Notes under the pieces: generated by a model | Told to the model about the DNA's origin: nothing | The model's database searches: none | The model's input: the letters and a program-made list of their open reading frames with translations, nothing else | Shown here: positions 8,532-16,431 of the stretch, in pieces | Layout: each line of letters starts with the position of its first letter | Position numbering within the stretch: the stretch's first letter is position 1 | Origin: Maribacter sp044594925 | GTDB taxonomy: Bacteria; Bacteroidota; Bacteroidia; Flavobacteriales; Flavobacteriaceae | Assembly (NCBI RefSeq): GCF_044594925.1 | Contig: NZ_CP138991.1 | Span: 3,348,001-3,412,000 of the forward strand | Length of the DNA: 64,000 bases | Direction of reading: 5' to 3' | Translations under genes and position numbers: made by a program

Positions 8532-9074
8532 TTACGCTACTTCTCGTTCAAATGCTATGAAGTTAACCACTTCTCCTTCTTTGTTGAATAGGGGTTGTCC
8601 GTGTATCCAACAATTATAAGTAGAGCCATCTTTTCGATAATTCAAGATAGTCGCTTCAAAGGATTCTTTCTTTTTAACGGCATTGGAAATCTTCTTAAGA
8701 GAGGCTTTACATGTTTTTTCTCCTTGGAACATTTTTGGTTGTTGTCCAATAATTTCTTCGGGATGGTATCTGTTCATTTCCCATATGTTCTGCGAAGCGT
8801 ATACAATGCGTAATTCCGCATCCGTAACGACAATGGTATGTTCTTTATCTATCAATTCCTGTTCTAGAATAGCTTCATTAAATACCCATGAATTATTTTT
8901 GGCCAACTGTAATAGGCTTTTTACATCGCTACTTGATTTACAACTCTTATCAAAAAAAGAACTATAAAAGTCCCATGAAGAAATGGGTAAACTATTTATT
9001 TTTAGCGTCTTGTAAAATTTATAAAGGGCGTTATCGTAATTTAGTAAATTGTTCATAAAAACTTTCTTTTCCAT
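8532..9074 (-). CDS. PAS-domain protein, LOV-like fold without the photo-adduct cysteine
   Basis: A 180-residue cytoplasmic protein with one PAS domain in its second half. The run TIVVTDAELRIVYAS starts the domain, and NYRKDGSTYNCWIH followed by PLFNKEGEVVNFIAF resembles LOV domains closely. In LOV photoreceptors the motif GRNCRFLQ holds the flavin-binding Cys; here the aligned stretch is GQQPKMFQGEKTC, so that Cys is absent. The first 70 residues match nothing I recognise. No output domain is present, so it would act through a partner. It is divergent from an AraC regulator with a palindrome between them. Met7 is an alternative start. Confidence 0.75.
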   Translation of the reverse strand: MEKKVFMNNLLNYDNALYKFYKTLKINSLPISSWDFYSSFFDKSCKSSSDVKSLLQLAKNNSWVFNEAILEQELIDKEHTIVVTDAELRIVYASQNIWEMNRYHPEEIIGQQPKMFQGEKTCKASLKKISNAVKKKESFEATILNYRKDGSTYNCWIHGQPLFNKEGEVVNFIAFEREVA

Positions 9075-9138
9075 AGCAATTGGGAATAAAGCTAAAAAAA
9101 ACAGCTTTTAGACTAAAATATATAGTAATGATTAACAG

Positions 9139-9154
9139 TATTGTTTAAACAATA
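9139..9154. promoter_or_regulatory. 16-bp perfect palindrome between PAS and AraC genes
   Basis: TATTGTTTAAACAATA is self-complementary over all 16 bases and lies midway in the 169-bp divergent region (65 bp from the PAS start, 90 bp from the AraC start). A dimeric regulator site is plausible; which protein binds is unknown. Confidence 0.45.
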
Positions 9155-9243
9155 ATTCGTTTAAAGTACTATCAACTTGTAAAGAATGAACAATATTTGA
9201 GACAAAAACCCCCAAATCAGGGCATTTTAAAGTAATAAAAATT

Positions 9244-10086
9244 ATGAAGTTTGAATTTCATGACACCAAATTAGCATCACTTTTTGGATTTACAGATGAC
9301 ATAAAAAGGAATGAAAATAACTTTTCAAGTAACTCCGGAAACATACAGGTCGTTTGGAATAGAAATGAGATACCCGTTCTACTTTGTATAGATGGCCTAA
9401 CCATAACATTACTTCCAAATCAACTTGTAACCACAACCTATTTACAACATGTGAGTTATACTAAAACGAAGGCTCCCTTAACGGCCTTTCTATTTAACAG
9501 GGCATTTTATTGTATTAATGATCATGATAGTGAAGTTTCCTGTAATGGAATACTGTTCTTTGGTACGCAAGATTTACCTATTATAACTATTCCTAAAGAT
9601 CAAGAACGTAAGTTCAATGTGCTGTATGAGGTGTTTGAAGATGAATTCTCTACTCCGGACCAAATACAGGGAGATATGTTACAGATGCTGTTGAAACGAT
9701 TAATTATTATTTGTACACGTCTGGCGAAAGAACAACTTATTGTGAAAACTTTGGATAATGAGCAAATAGATGTAGTACGCAAGTTCAATGTTTTGGTAGA
9801 TACACATTTTAAGACTAAACGTAAGGTAAGTGATTATGCAGAGCTCCTTTTTAAAAGCCCCAAAACCCTATCTAACCTTTTTGCAATCTATAATCAAAAA
9901 TCTCCACAACAGATAATTCTAGAGCGCTTGGCCTTAGAGGCAAAACGATTGATGAGTTTTACCGATAAGCAAAATCAAGAGATTGCCTATGAACTTGGTT
10001 TTAACGATCCTGCCCATTTCAGTAGATTCTTCAAGAAAATGACCGGTCATTCTCCTTCTAAGTACCGAGAAACATTGGTTTTATAG
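9244..10086 (+). CDS. AraC-family transcriptional regulator
   Basis: A 280-residue regulator. The C-terminal 100 residues form the two-HTH AraC/XylS DNA-binding domain: LFKSPKTLSNLF in the first helix-turn-helix and NQEIAYELGFNDPAHFSRFFKKMTG in the second, ending SPSKYRETL. The N-terminal 160 residues should bind the ligand or mediate dimerisation but show no family motif I can name. It is followed by a 51-codon ORF, an AhpD-like gene and a cupredoxin-like gene in the same direction, which are reasonable targets. The signal is unknown; the AhpD partner hints at redox or reactive-carbonyl stress, which is inference. Confidence 0.9.
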   Translation: MKFEFHDTKLASLFGFTDDIKRNENNFSSNSGNIQVVWNRNEIPVLLCIDGLTITLLPNQLVTTTYLQHVSYTKTKAPLTAFLFNRAFYCINDHDSEVSCNGILFFGTQDLPIITIPKDQERKFNVLYEVFEDEFSTPDQIQGDMLQMLLKRLIIICTRLAKEQLIVKTLDNEQIDVVRKFNVLVDTHFKTKRKVSDYAELLFKSPKTLSNLFAIYNQKSPQQIILERLALEAKRLMSFTDKQNQEIAYELGFNDPAHFSRFFKKMTGHSPSKYRETLVL

Positions 10087-10182
10087 CCCTAAGGGAAATT
10101 TGTGCAAGTAGTCGGGCAATAGCTCCTAACAAATAGGGTTCTTCCTGCCGCATCTTTGTAGTGTAATTAAAAACAATACAAG

Positions 10183-10338
10183 ATGAAGACGCAAATAAAA
10201 TCACTTTTCAATTTAATCGAAATTTTCGGACAAGCTAAAAGACCAACACTAAATACAGTGAGCCCTAAAACGCATTGTGAGCAAAAACACCATCACGATT
10301 TCTATTGTGATGCGGAGAAACCATTTATATCATTCTAA
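10183..10338 (+). CDS. Small His/Cys-rich protein of unknown function (51 aa)
   Basis: An ATG-started ORF of 51 codons, below usual gene-finder limits, in the 294-bp gap between the AraC regulator and the AhpD-like gene. The N-terminal half (MKTQIKSLFNLIEIFGQAKR) looks amphipathic. The second half contains HCEQKHHHDFYC, a spacing of Cys and three consecutive His that could bind a metal ion. No signal peptide is obvious. The same orientation and the 42-bp distance to the next gene suggest co-expression. I do not recognise a family, and only its conservation in relatives would show it is a real gene. Confidence 0.5.
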   Translation: MKTQIKSLFNLIEIFGQAKRPTLNTVSPKTHCEQKHHHDFYCDAEKPFISF

Positions 10339-10380
10339 AATTAGAAATAACATTTAATAATAATTTAAAAAATAAATATC

Positions 10381-10929
10381 ATGAGCACATTTAACGTACC
10401 AACAAGAGCAGAAGTATCACCTGCAAACCAAGCAATTTTTGACAACCTCGAAAAAGGATTGGGTTTTGTTCCTAACCTGTTTGCAACTTACGCACATTCA
10501 GAAAACGCTTTAGGAAACTACTTGGCATTAAGCGGAGCTAAAACCTCTCTTAATGCAAAACAGAAAGAAGTTGTAAACCTTGCAGTGAGTCAGGTAAACG
10601 AATGTAACTATTGTTTAGCAGCACATACGGCAATAGGCAAGTTAAACGGTTTTACAGACAGCCAAATTTTAGAATTAAGAGCAGGAGAAGCTTCTTTTGA
10701 TTCTAAACTAAACGCTCTTGCCAGATTAGCAAGGAACATCACGGAAAATAGGGGAGCTGCGGACCAGGAGGTAGTTGCTAATTTTTTCAACGCTGGTTGG
10801 ACCAAAGAAAACTTGGTAGATACTATAGTATTGGTTGGTGATAAGACCATATCCAATTACCTGCATAGAACAACGGAGGTGCCCGTAGATTTCCCTGCAG
10901 CACAACCCTTAGAAGCAGTAACAGTTTAA
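10381..10929 (+). CDS. Carboxymuconolactone decarboxylase/AhpD-family protein
   Basis: A 182-residue all-helical protein of the AhpD-like superfamily. The redox motif ECNYCLAAHTA gives Cys75-x-x-Cys78 with His82, the AhpD arrangement for alkylhydroperoxidase activity, so a peroxidase role is more likely than lactone decarboxylation. Residues 1-45 (PANQAIFDNLEKGLGFVPNLF) are the usual N-terminal helix of YnjA/YciW-like members. It lies downstream of an AraC regulator and a 51-codon ORF and upstream of an exported cupredoxin-like protein. The physiological substrate is unknown. Confidence 0.87.
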   Translation: MSTFNVPTRAEVSPANQAIFDNLEKGLGFVPNLFATYAHSENALGNYLALSGAKTSLNAKQKEVVNLAVSQVNECNYCLAAHTAIGKLNGFTDSQILELRAGEASFDSKLNALARLARNITENRGAADQEVVANFFNAGWTKENLVDTIVLVGDKTISNYLHRTTEVPVDFPAAQPLEAVTV

Positions 10930-11022
10930 AAAGCGAAAACCAGCCGCTTAAGTCTGGTTAAAAACAAAAATTAATAAAAACAAACCGCCCAGAAAAAAAG
11001 GGCAAAATTAAAATTAGAAAAC

Positions 11023-11430
11023 ATGAAAAAAGTAATCACAGTATTAGTAGTAGCACTTGTAACAGTATTCACGGCAAATGCCCAAGACACAATGATGAAA
11101 GGTGATAAGATGATGAAATCTGCCACCAAGACCATTGCTTTAGAGCAAACGACTGGTGAATTCACGCAAAAACAGATAACGGTATCCGAGGGAACTTATG
11201 TTTTTGAAATCGCAAACAATAATGTAGGACATAATGTAGGTTTTGTTTTGGTGAAAAAGGGAGAAGATGTTTCTAACCCTGAAAACCATATTCAAACGGC
11301 TTATGTAACGGAGCAAGTGGCAACAGGTGAAAAACAAACCTCTAAGGCAACCACATTAGCAAAAGGGGAGTATGTTTATTTTTGTCCTTTGAACCCAACA
11401 TCTACGGATAATACGTTGACAGTACAGTAA
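11023..11430 (+). CDS. Exported cupredoxin-like protein with incomplete copper ligands
   Basis: A 135-residue protein with a clear signal peptide (MKKVITVLVVALVTVFTANA, cut before QD) and a cupredoxin-type beta sandwich: QKQITVSEGTYVFEIANNNVG, then HNVGFVLVKKG and ATTLAKGEYVYFCPLNP. The first His (GHNVGF) and the Cys (YFCPLNP) stand where type-1 copper ligands do, but the family Cys-x(n)-His-x(n)-Met end is replaced by NPTSTDNTLTVQ, with no second His or Met. Copper binding is thus doubtful. A Met/Lys-rich stretch (MMKGDKMMK) follows the cleavage site. It ends in a terminator shared with dinB and may belong to the AhpD transcript (93-bp gap). Confidence 0.75.
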   Translation: MKKVITVLVVALVTVFTANAQDTMMKGDKMMKSATKTIALEQTTGEFTQKQITVSEGTYVFEIANNNVGHNVGFVLVKKGEDVSNPENHIQTAYVTEQVATGEKQTSKATTLAKGEYVYFCPLNPTSTDNTLTVQ

Positions 11431-11454
11431 TTTTTGAGTTTAGTGTTTATAAAG

Positions 11455-11491
11455 GCCGCCGATGAAAAATTAAATTCATCGGTGGCTTTTT
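11455..11491. terminator. Bidirectional terminator between the cupredoxin gene and dinB
   Basis: GCCGCCGATGAA (11455-11466) pairs with TTCATCGGTGGC (11475-11486) with one G-T, loop of eight, then TTTTT. The other side is A-rich, so it can also end dinB transcripts arriving on the minus strand. Confidence 0.8.
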
Positions 11492-11493
11492 AG

Positions 11494-12597
11494 TTAAAAA
11501 TCGAACTTTAATTGTACTTGGATAGTATCCGTTTCTGGTTTGGTTTTTTCTTTTTTATCTGTATTAAGGTTTGCTAAGGAAATTCCTAATAAACGAACGG
11601 AGTTTTGGAGTTCCTCTTGATATAACAGTTCTTTTGCAGTTTCCAGAATCAAAGCTTTATCCGATATAAAATAAGGAAGCGTTTTACTTCTAGTGTTTAA
11701 TGTAAAATCACTATACTTAATTTTTAAGGTAATGGTTTTGCCGGCGATATCAGATTTTTTCAGCCGCCGGTCCAATTCATTAGAAATATGTTCTAGACGT
11801 TCTAACATGAAAATTTCACTACTTAAATTTTCATTGAAAGTACGTTCGGCCCCTACAGATTTTGGAATACGGTGCGGTTTTACTTCACTCTCATGCACAC
11901 CGCGTACCACATTGTAGTAATAGCTTCCACTTTTTCCAAAATGTTGCTTTAAAAAGTCGAGTGGTTTGGATTTTAAATCTGCCCCCGTAAAAATGCCAAG
12001 TTTATACATTTTCTCTGCGGTGACCTTTCCGACACCATAAAATTTTCGAATTTCTAATTCTTCCAGAAATTGAATAACCTCCTCTGGGTTTACGGTTTTT
12101 TGGCCATTGGGTTTATTAATATCGCTCGCGACTTTAGCGATGAATTTGTTTATGGAAATACCTGCGGATGCATTTAAACCTGTTGTGTCATAAATTTTGC
12201 TTCGTATCTCTTTTGCGATAAGAGTAGCTGAAGGGTTTCCTTTCTTGTTTATAGTAACATCTAAATATGCTTCGTCTAAAGATAAAGGCTCTACCAATTC
12301 CGTATATTCATAGAATACGGCCCTTATTTTCTGGGAAATCTCTTTATAGCGATCAAACCTTGCTTTTACAAAAATAAGCTCCGGGCAATTTCTTTTTGCT
12401 AAGACACTGCTCATTGCACTACGTACACCAAACTTGCGCGCCTCGTAACTCGCGGCTGCTACAACTCCGCGCTGGGAGCTTCCCCCTACGGCAATTGGTT
12501 TGCCTCTTAATTCGGGATTATCCAGTTGTTCTACCGAAGCATAGAAGGCATCCATATCTACATGAATAATTTTTCGCAATGGCAAATCGGATATCAT
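11494..12597 (-). CDS. dinB: DNA polymerase IV (Y-family translesion polymerase)
   Basis: Low-fidelity polymerase that copies past lesions. The 367-residue protein begins with the palm motif IHVDMDAFYASVEQ (Asp14 metal ligand) and has SLDEAYLDV (Asp108, Glu109), completing the catalytic carboxylates. The finger loop GVVAAASYEARKFGVRSAM is typical DinB. The little-finger domain follows, and the extreme C-terminus VQLKFDF is a plausible beta-clamp-binding motif (QLxxF type). It is divergent from the CYTH gene, with an inverted repeat across its start codon that could be a damage-response operator. Confidence 0.95.
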   Translation of the reverse strand: MISDLPLRKIIHVDMDAFYASVEQLDNPELRGKPIAVGGSSQRGVVAAASYEARKFGVRSAMSSVLAKRNCPELIFVKARFDRYKEISQKIRAVFYEYTELVEPLSLDEAYLDVTINKKGNPSATLIAKEIRSKIYDTTGLNASAGISINKFIAKVASDINKPNGQKTVNPEEVIQFLEELEIRKFYGVGKVTAEKMYKLGIFTGADLKSKPLDFLKQHFGKSGSYYYNVVRGVHESEVKPHRIPKSVGAERTFNENLSSEIFMLERLEHISNELDRRLKKSDIAGKTITLKIKYSDFTLNTRSKTLPYFISDKALILETAKELLYQEELQNSVRLLGISLANLNTDKKEKTKPETDTIQVQLKFDF

Positions 12598-12614
12598 ATT
12601 GTAAATTTATGATA
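12592..12614. promoter_or_regulatory. Inverted repeat over the dinB start
   Basis: TATCATA (12592-12598) and TATGATA (12608-12614) are perfect inverted 7-mers with a nine-base spacer, covering the dinB start codon and the divergent region to the CYTH gene. A repressor bound here would block dinB; the regulator is unknown. Confidence 0.35.
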
Positions 12615-12646
12615 ACTTGAACCGGATACGAATACTAGTTTATAGA

Positions 12647-13114
12647 ATGATTGAAATTGAACGAAAATTTTTGGTAACATCAGATAACTTTAAGGATGAA
12701 GCTATTTCCAAAACTAGAATAGTACAAGGTTTCTTGAACACAAACCCGGATAGAACGGTACGGATTAGACTAAAGGGTGAAGAGGGTTTTATTACCATAA
12801 AAGGAAGCTCAAATGAATCTGGCACTACGCGTTTTGAGTGGGAGAAGCAAATAAACCTAGAAGAGGCAGAAGCCTTGTTACAGTTGTGCGAAAAAGGAAT
12901 TTTGGAGAAAAACAGATATGAAATACCTTGCGGTAAGCATGTTTTTGAAGTAGATGATTTTCATGGCGTAAATGCTGGTTTAACTGTTGCTGAGGTTGAA
13001 CTAAGTTCGGAAAACGAAGCTTTTAAAAAACCAAAATGGTTAGGGAAGGAAGTAACGGGGGATATTAAATATTATAACTCTCAATTAAGTAAGACTCCCT
13101 TTTGTGAGTGGTAA
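12647..13114 (+). CDS. CYTH-domain triphosphate tunnel metalloenzyme
   Basis: A 155-residue, single-domain CYTH protein that opens with the family signature EIERKFLV (ExExK). Further charged strands follow as RTVRIRLKG, FITIKGSS and RFEWEKQI, then YEIPCGKHVFEVDDFHG, AEVELSSE and the C-terminal KYYNSQLSK. Small bacterial CYTH proteins of this length (for example the Nitrosomonas and Clostridium enzymes) are inorganic triphosphatases rather than adenylate cyclases, so that activity is favoured but not proven. The ATG at 12647 is chosen because the signature begins at once; the upstream frame lacks any motif. Confidence 0.85.
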   Translation: MIEIERKFLVTSDNFKDEAISKTRIVQGFLNTNPDRTVRIRLKGEEGFITIKGSSNESGTTRFEWEKQINLEEAEALLQLCEKGILEKNRYEIPCGKHVFEVDDFHGVNAGLTVAEVELSSENEAFKKPKWLGKEVTGDIKYYNSQLSKTPFCEW

Positions 13115-13115
13115 G

Positions 13116-13583
13116 TTATTTTATGACAATGATTTTTTCTATATCGGATGGTTCCCGAATAATTTCTAAATCCGCCCCATTATAGGTTGCCTTCTCAATA
13201 GTAAATAACGGACTACAACATTCACTACCAGGGTTATTTTTGCTAAGTTCTAGTTCTAATATATCCGTTTCAGAAGCATCCAAGAAAATGTCGTACGTAT
13301 TGTTACCTTCTTCTCCGAAAACCGCAATTAAGATTGCGTCGTTCATGGTATTTCCGAGTTGGGACACCTGTATGCTATCTTTGAAAACCTTTATGTTTTC
13401 TAGAGAATAGGTTTCGTTTGCAATTAAATTAACACCTTCGGTGTCTAACAGCTCAATAGATAAGACTTGTTGAGCGCATAGAACAGTAGAACAGTCAACG
13501 CGTGAATTGTTTTCACAACCACCAAAGAAAGTTATAGAAAGTATAAAGACCACAAATTTGGTTTTCATTTTCAAGAATTTCAT
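13116..13583 (-). CDS. Lipoprotein, second copy of a tandem pair
   Basis: A 155-residue exported lipoprotein of unknown function. The signal peptide ends in a lipobox with Cys23 (SITFFGGC). It shares with the gene just upstream a Cys-x-x-Leu-Cys cluster near the N-terminus (CSTVLCAQQVLSIE), LIANETYSLENI, and a C-terminal block SECCSPLFTIEKATYNGA. The four Cys could form two disulfides. The gene is five bases after its sister and co-transcribed with it, and converges with the CYTH gene (one base apart). Met6 is an alternative start. Confidence 0.75.
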   Translation of the reverse strand: MKFLKMKTKFVVFILSITFFGGCENNSRVDCSTVLCAQQVLSIELLDTEGVNLIANETYSLENIKVFKDSIQVSQLGNTMNDAILIAVFGEEGNNTYDIFLDASETDILELELSKNNPGSECCSPLFTIEKATYNGADLEIIREPSDIEKIIVIK

Positions 13584-13588
13584 TATAA

Positions 13589-14053
13589 TTAAGGAGATTT
13601 TACTATTGTGATTTTTTCAATAAAAGAATTTTCGCTAGCTGTAATTTCAATTATAGCATCATTGTAAGTGGCACTATTAATAGTGAAATAAGGACCGCAA
13701 CATTCTGGTTCTAATTTTATTCGTGTTAGAGCTAGTACGAATTGATCTTCTTCCGTTTCGTTTAGCTTTACATTATAGGTATTGTCGCCATTCGTCCCAG
13801 AGCTAAAAAAGTAAACAACTTCGTCAGATTGTAATTGACTTGAATTAAGTTGATTGTTATCCTTGGTTATTACAATAGTTTCCAAAGAATAGGTGTCATT
13901 GGCGATAAGGTTATTTCCTTCAGCATCAATATATTCAATAGCAAAAATCTGAGCGGCACAATCTATAAGTGCGCATTCACCTAGTCCGTCATCATCCTTA
14001 CAGGAAAATAATATTACTATTAAACAAAAGACGATGTTATGTTTTAGCTTCAT
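13589..14053 (-). CDS. Lipoprotein, first copy of a tandem pair
   Basis: A 154-residue exported lipoprotein: signal peptide MKLKHNIVFCLIVILFSC with the lipobox Cys18 followed by acidic residues (KDDD), which in Bacteroidota favours surface or outer-membrane lipoproteins. The mature part mirrors the next gene: CALIDCAAQIFAIEYID, LIANDTYSLETI and PECCGPYFTINSATYND. The overall identity is moderate, so the duplication is old. No known domain is recognised. It lies 41 bp after the AEC-type permease start region in the divergent sense of no other gene, and may be transcribed alone with its sister. Confidence 0.75.
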   Translation of the reverse strand: MKLKHNIVFCLIVILFSCKDDDGLGECALIDCAAQIFAIEYIDAEGNNLIANDTYSLETIVITKDNNQLNSSQLQSDEVVYFFSSGTNGDNTYNVKLNETEEDQFVLALTRIKLEPECCGPYFTINSATYNDAIIEITASENSFIEKITIVKSP

Positions 14054-14093
14054 ATCATCTATAGGACGCAGTAAACTTTTAATGGTTGCGTTT

Positions 14094-15236
14094 CTAAAGA
14101 CTTTCTGTATAAGATGTTTTAAAGATTACCCATTGCATTTTTTCCTTAGCTGCTTTTCTTCTTATCGCTTTTATATTTTTTATGATATAGGGTAGCATCC
14201 CAAGGCTTATGAGAATAGCTCCCAGTAAGAAGACGGGACTTGCACTAGAAAATAGGCTCCCACTGGAAAGAATTCCTAAAATTAATACCGTGGATAATGG
14301 GAAGGATAGCGCCAGAATATTTACTGCAAAGTTAGTGTTGAACGTTCGTTTATTTTTCTTAACTCCCTCTTCTTGGGCATCTACTACGGCAATATGGGAA
14401 AACGGCCAAAAGCTACAGGCACTAAGACCAAATGCAAGTAGTAAAAGAATATCGTTTTGTACTTTAATGTTGCATGCCAGGATCAATATACCACTTAATA
14501 AAGCCACAAAACCTGCTCGTAAAAATAGTAAACTCAACAATTTTGAAAACTGTTTTTTCTTAATGTTCACTGCAAGACCTATAAATAATAGTACTAGTGG
14601 AGTCATAATAATACTTAATCTACTTATGGTTTCGCTAATAAAAAATGGCAACGATTCCATGGTAAACCCAAAAAACACCAAAATCAAGGCAATGATTATA
14701 AAGATATTTACAGGTTCTGAAATCATTGCCAATGCCAAAGATTTGATTTTTTTACTATTGGATTCCGTTTTTACAGCTCTTTTACGGTAATACCAATTCA
14801 TTGCAACTAGGTAAAGAATAATAAGAACAAAGACCTTATTTCCTAAATCTGCCATGGCCACCTTCGCCAAATAATCGTTACCTAAAAACTCTAGAACAAA
14901 TGGAAAGCACGATAGGCCGGGAGCCAGAGAGGGAGCAAGCAATTTGGCCGTTCTATATTGCGAACCGTTTTTAGTGATTCCGGTAAGAGGAATTAGGTAA
15001 GGAAATACAAGGAATATAAGCATGTTCAGTGCCAGTGCTAAAAACGGAAGTGACAATAATGTGCCATCTATTTTAACCCCTATAAGAGCCAGAAAAATAG
15101 TAGCAGGTAAGGCAAGATTTAGAATTATCTTCTTGATGCCGGTTAGCTCTTCTTTGGACTTGAATTTAAGTTTTAAGAGTAATCCAATACCAATGAATAA
15201 TGCAAATGTTATGGTCTTTTGTAAGGTTAAGTCCAT
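14094..15236 (-). CDS. AEC-type permease/auxin-efflux-carrier-like membrane protein
   Basis: A 380-residue inner-membrane protein with about ten hydrophobic segments in two halves, the pattern of AEC/bile-acid-type permeases. Signs include an early LNLALPATIFLALIGV (Pro in a helix, as in AEC members), a central charged loop (RKRAVKTESNSKKIKS) and a second half starting EPVNIFIIIALILV. The substrate is not readable. The start is one base after the stop of the Tat-exported aminotransferase gene, so the two are one transcription unit, which may couple transport of an amino or keto acid to a periplasmic transaminase. That link is inference. Confidence 0.7.
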   Translation of the reverse strand: MDLTLQKTITFALFIGIGLLLKLKFKSKEELTGIKKIILNLALPATIFLALIGVKIDGTLLSLPFLALALNMLIFLVFPYLIPLTGITKNGSQYRTAKLLAPSLAPGLSCFPFVLEFLGNDYLAKVAMADLGNKVFVLIILYLVAMNWYYRKRAVKTESNSKKIKSLALAMISEPVNIFIIIALILVFFGFTMESLPFFISETISRLSIIMTPLVLLFIGLAVNIKKKQFSKLLSLLFLRAGFVALLSGILILACNIKVQNDILLLLAFGLSACSFWPFSHIAVVDAQEEGVKKNKRTFNTNFAVNILALSFPLSTVLILGILSSGSLFSSASPVFLLGAILISLGMLPYIIKNIKAIRRKAAKEKMQWVIFKTSYTESL

Positions 15237-15237
15237 C

Positions 15238-16431
15238 TTATGCGATTACGTTCTGTAGGGCAGAGGTAAAAATCTTCATTTCATCCATAGTACCCATACT
15301 TACGCGGCACCAATTTTTTCCCATAAAGTTAAAGGCACGAACGCCTACTTTTAAGGCGGTCATTTTTTCAAGAAAGTCCTTGCCTTCCATTTCAATTGGG
15401 AAAATCATAAAACTGGTATAGGAGGGCACATAGGAAATACCCATAGCGTCAAGGCTTTGGTAAACATACTCCCTGCATGCTGTATTAAGTGTTCTTGATT
15501 TGTCTAAGAATTCGGTATCGTCCATAGCGGCCATTGCTGCAAATACAGATGGATATGATATACCCATCCCTGCACGTGTAATTTTCTGAAGCCTATCTAA
15601 GGTTGCTTCTTGTGCAACGGCATACCCAACTCGCAAGCCCGCCATGCCATGAATTTTAGAAAATGTGCGTGCTATAATGACGTCTTTTCCTTTATTTACC
15701 AGGGAGACCATACTTTTTTTAGCGCCATCTTCAAGAAAGCCTAAATAAGCTTCGTCTATGAAAACAGGCACTTTTTCAGAAACTCTAGAACAGAAATCCA
15801 ATAGTTCTTCATAAGCGGTAATAGTGCCTGTAGGATTATTAGGGTTACAGATATATACTAATTTGGTGTCTTTGTCTATAGCCGCTTCCATAGCTTCTAA
15901 ATCATGGGACCAATCGTCTTTTAAGGGAACCGGTTTCCAAGTACCACCAGCAGCCTCGGCCACACGTATTAAGGACATGTAAGCAGGGTCAGCGGATACC
16001 ACGTTTCCTCCGTTCATGAAAAGTGTTACTGCGGTCTTCTCTAAAAGATCAGAAGAGCCTGGCCCCATCATTATATTTTTACGTTCCACTCCTTCAACTT
16101 GGGCAATTTTGTCCATAAGGGCAAAAAGTTCTTTCCAAGCATAACGATTACCTTTAAAAGCGTTTATTTTTAGGGATTCTAAAGCTTTTGGAGAGGGGCC
16201 GTATGGGTTTTCATTAGCATTTAGTTTTGCTGATAGTACAGGAAATTCTCTAGCTGTGTCCAATAAATATTCCTTGAAAAAAGGACTATAAATCGCATCA
16301 CCATTTAGGTCTAGGGTAATGGGTGTTTTGGAAGTCTCTGCAAAACTTAAATATGGTGCTGCCATCATTCCACCTGCGGTTAAAACACCTTTTTTTAACC
16401 AGTTTCTACGGTTTATTTTTTCTGTTCTCAT
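15238..16431 (-). CDS. Tat-exported PLP-dependent aminotransferase (histidinol-phosphate aminotransferase-like)
   Basis: A 397-residue class I/II fold-type I aminotransferase. The N-terminus has a twin-arginine signal (NRRNWLKKGVLTAGGMMAAP) for export of a folded cofactor-loaded protein. The core shows LNANENPYGPSP, GPGSSDLL, CNPNNPTGT, FIDEAYLGF and ARTFSKIHGMAGLRVGY, where Lys in SKIHG binds PLP. These are the motifs of HisC-type enzymes, but a biosynthetic HisC would not be exported, so the substrate is probably different. It is followed by an AEC-type permease one base later. The signal is the unexpected part, and I see no sequence reason to doubt it. Confidence 0.88.
   Translation of the reverse strand: MRTEKINRRNWLKKGVLTAGGMMAAPYLSFAETSKTPITLDLNGDAIYSPFFKEYLLDTAREFPVLSAKLNANENPYGPSPKALESLKINAFKGNRYAWKELFALMDKIAQVEGVERKNIMMGPGSSDLLEKTAVTLFMNGGNVVSADPAYMSLIRVAEAAGGTWKPVPLKDDWSHDLEAMEAAIDKDTKLVYICNPNNPTGTITAYEELLDFCSRVSEKVPVFIDEAYLGFLEDGAKKSMVSLVNKGKDVIIARTFSKIHGMAGLRVGYAVAQEATLDRLQKITRAGMGISYPSVFAAMAAMDDTEFLDKSRTLNTACREYVYQSLDAMGISYVPSYTSFMIFPIEMEGKDFLEKMTALKVGVRAFNFMGKNWCRVSMGTMDEMKIFTSALQNVIA

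Noticed and set aside
8532..9074. Calling the PAS protein a blue-light photoreceptor
   Set aside because: The cysteine needed for the flavin adduct is missing.
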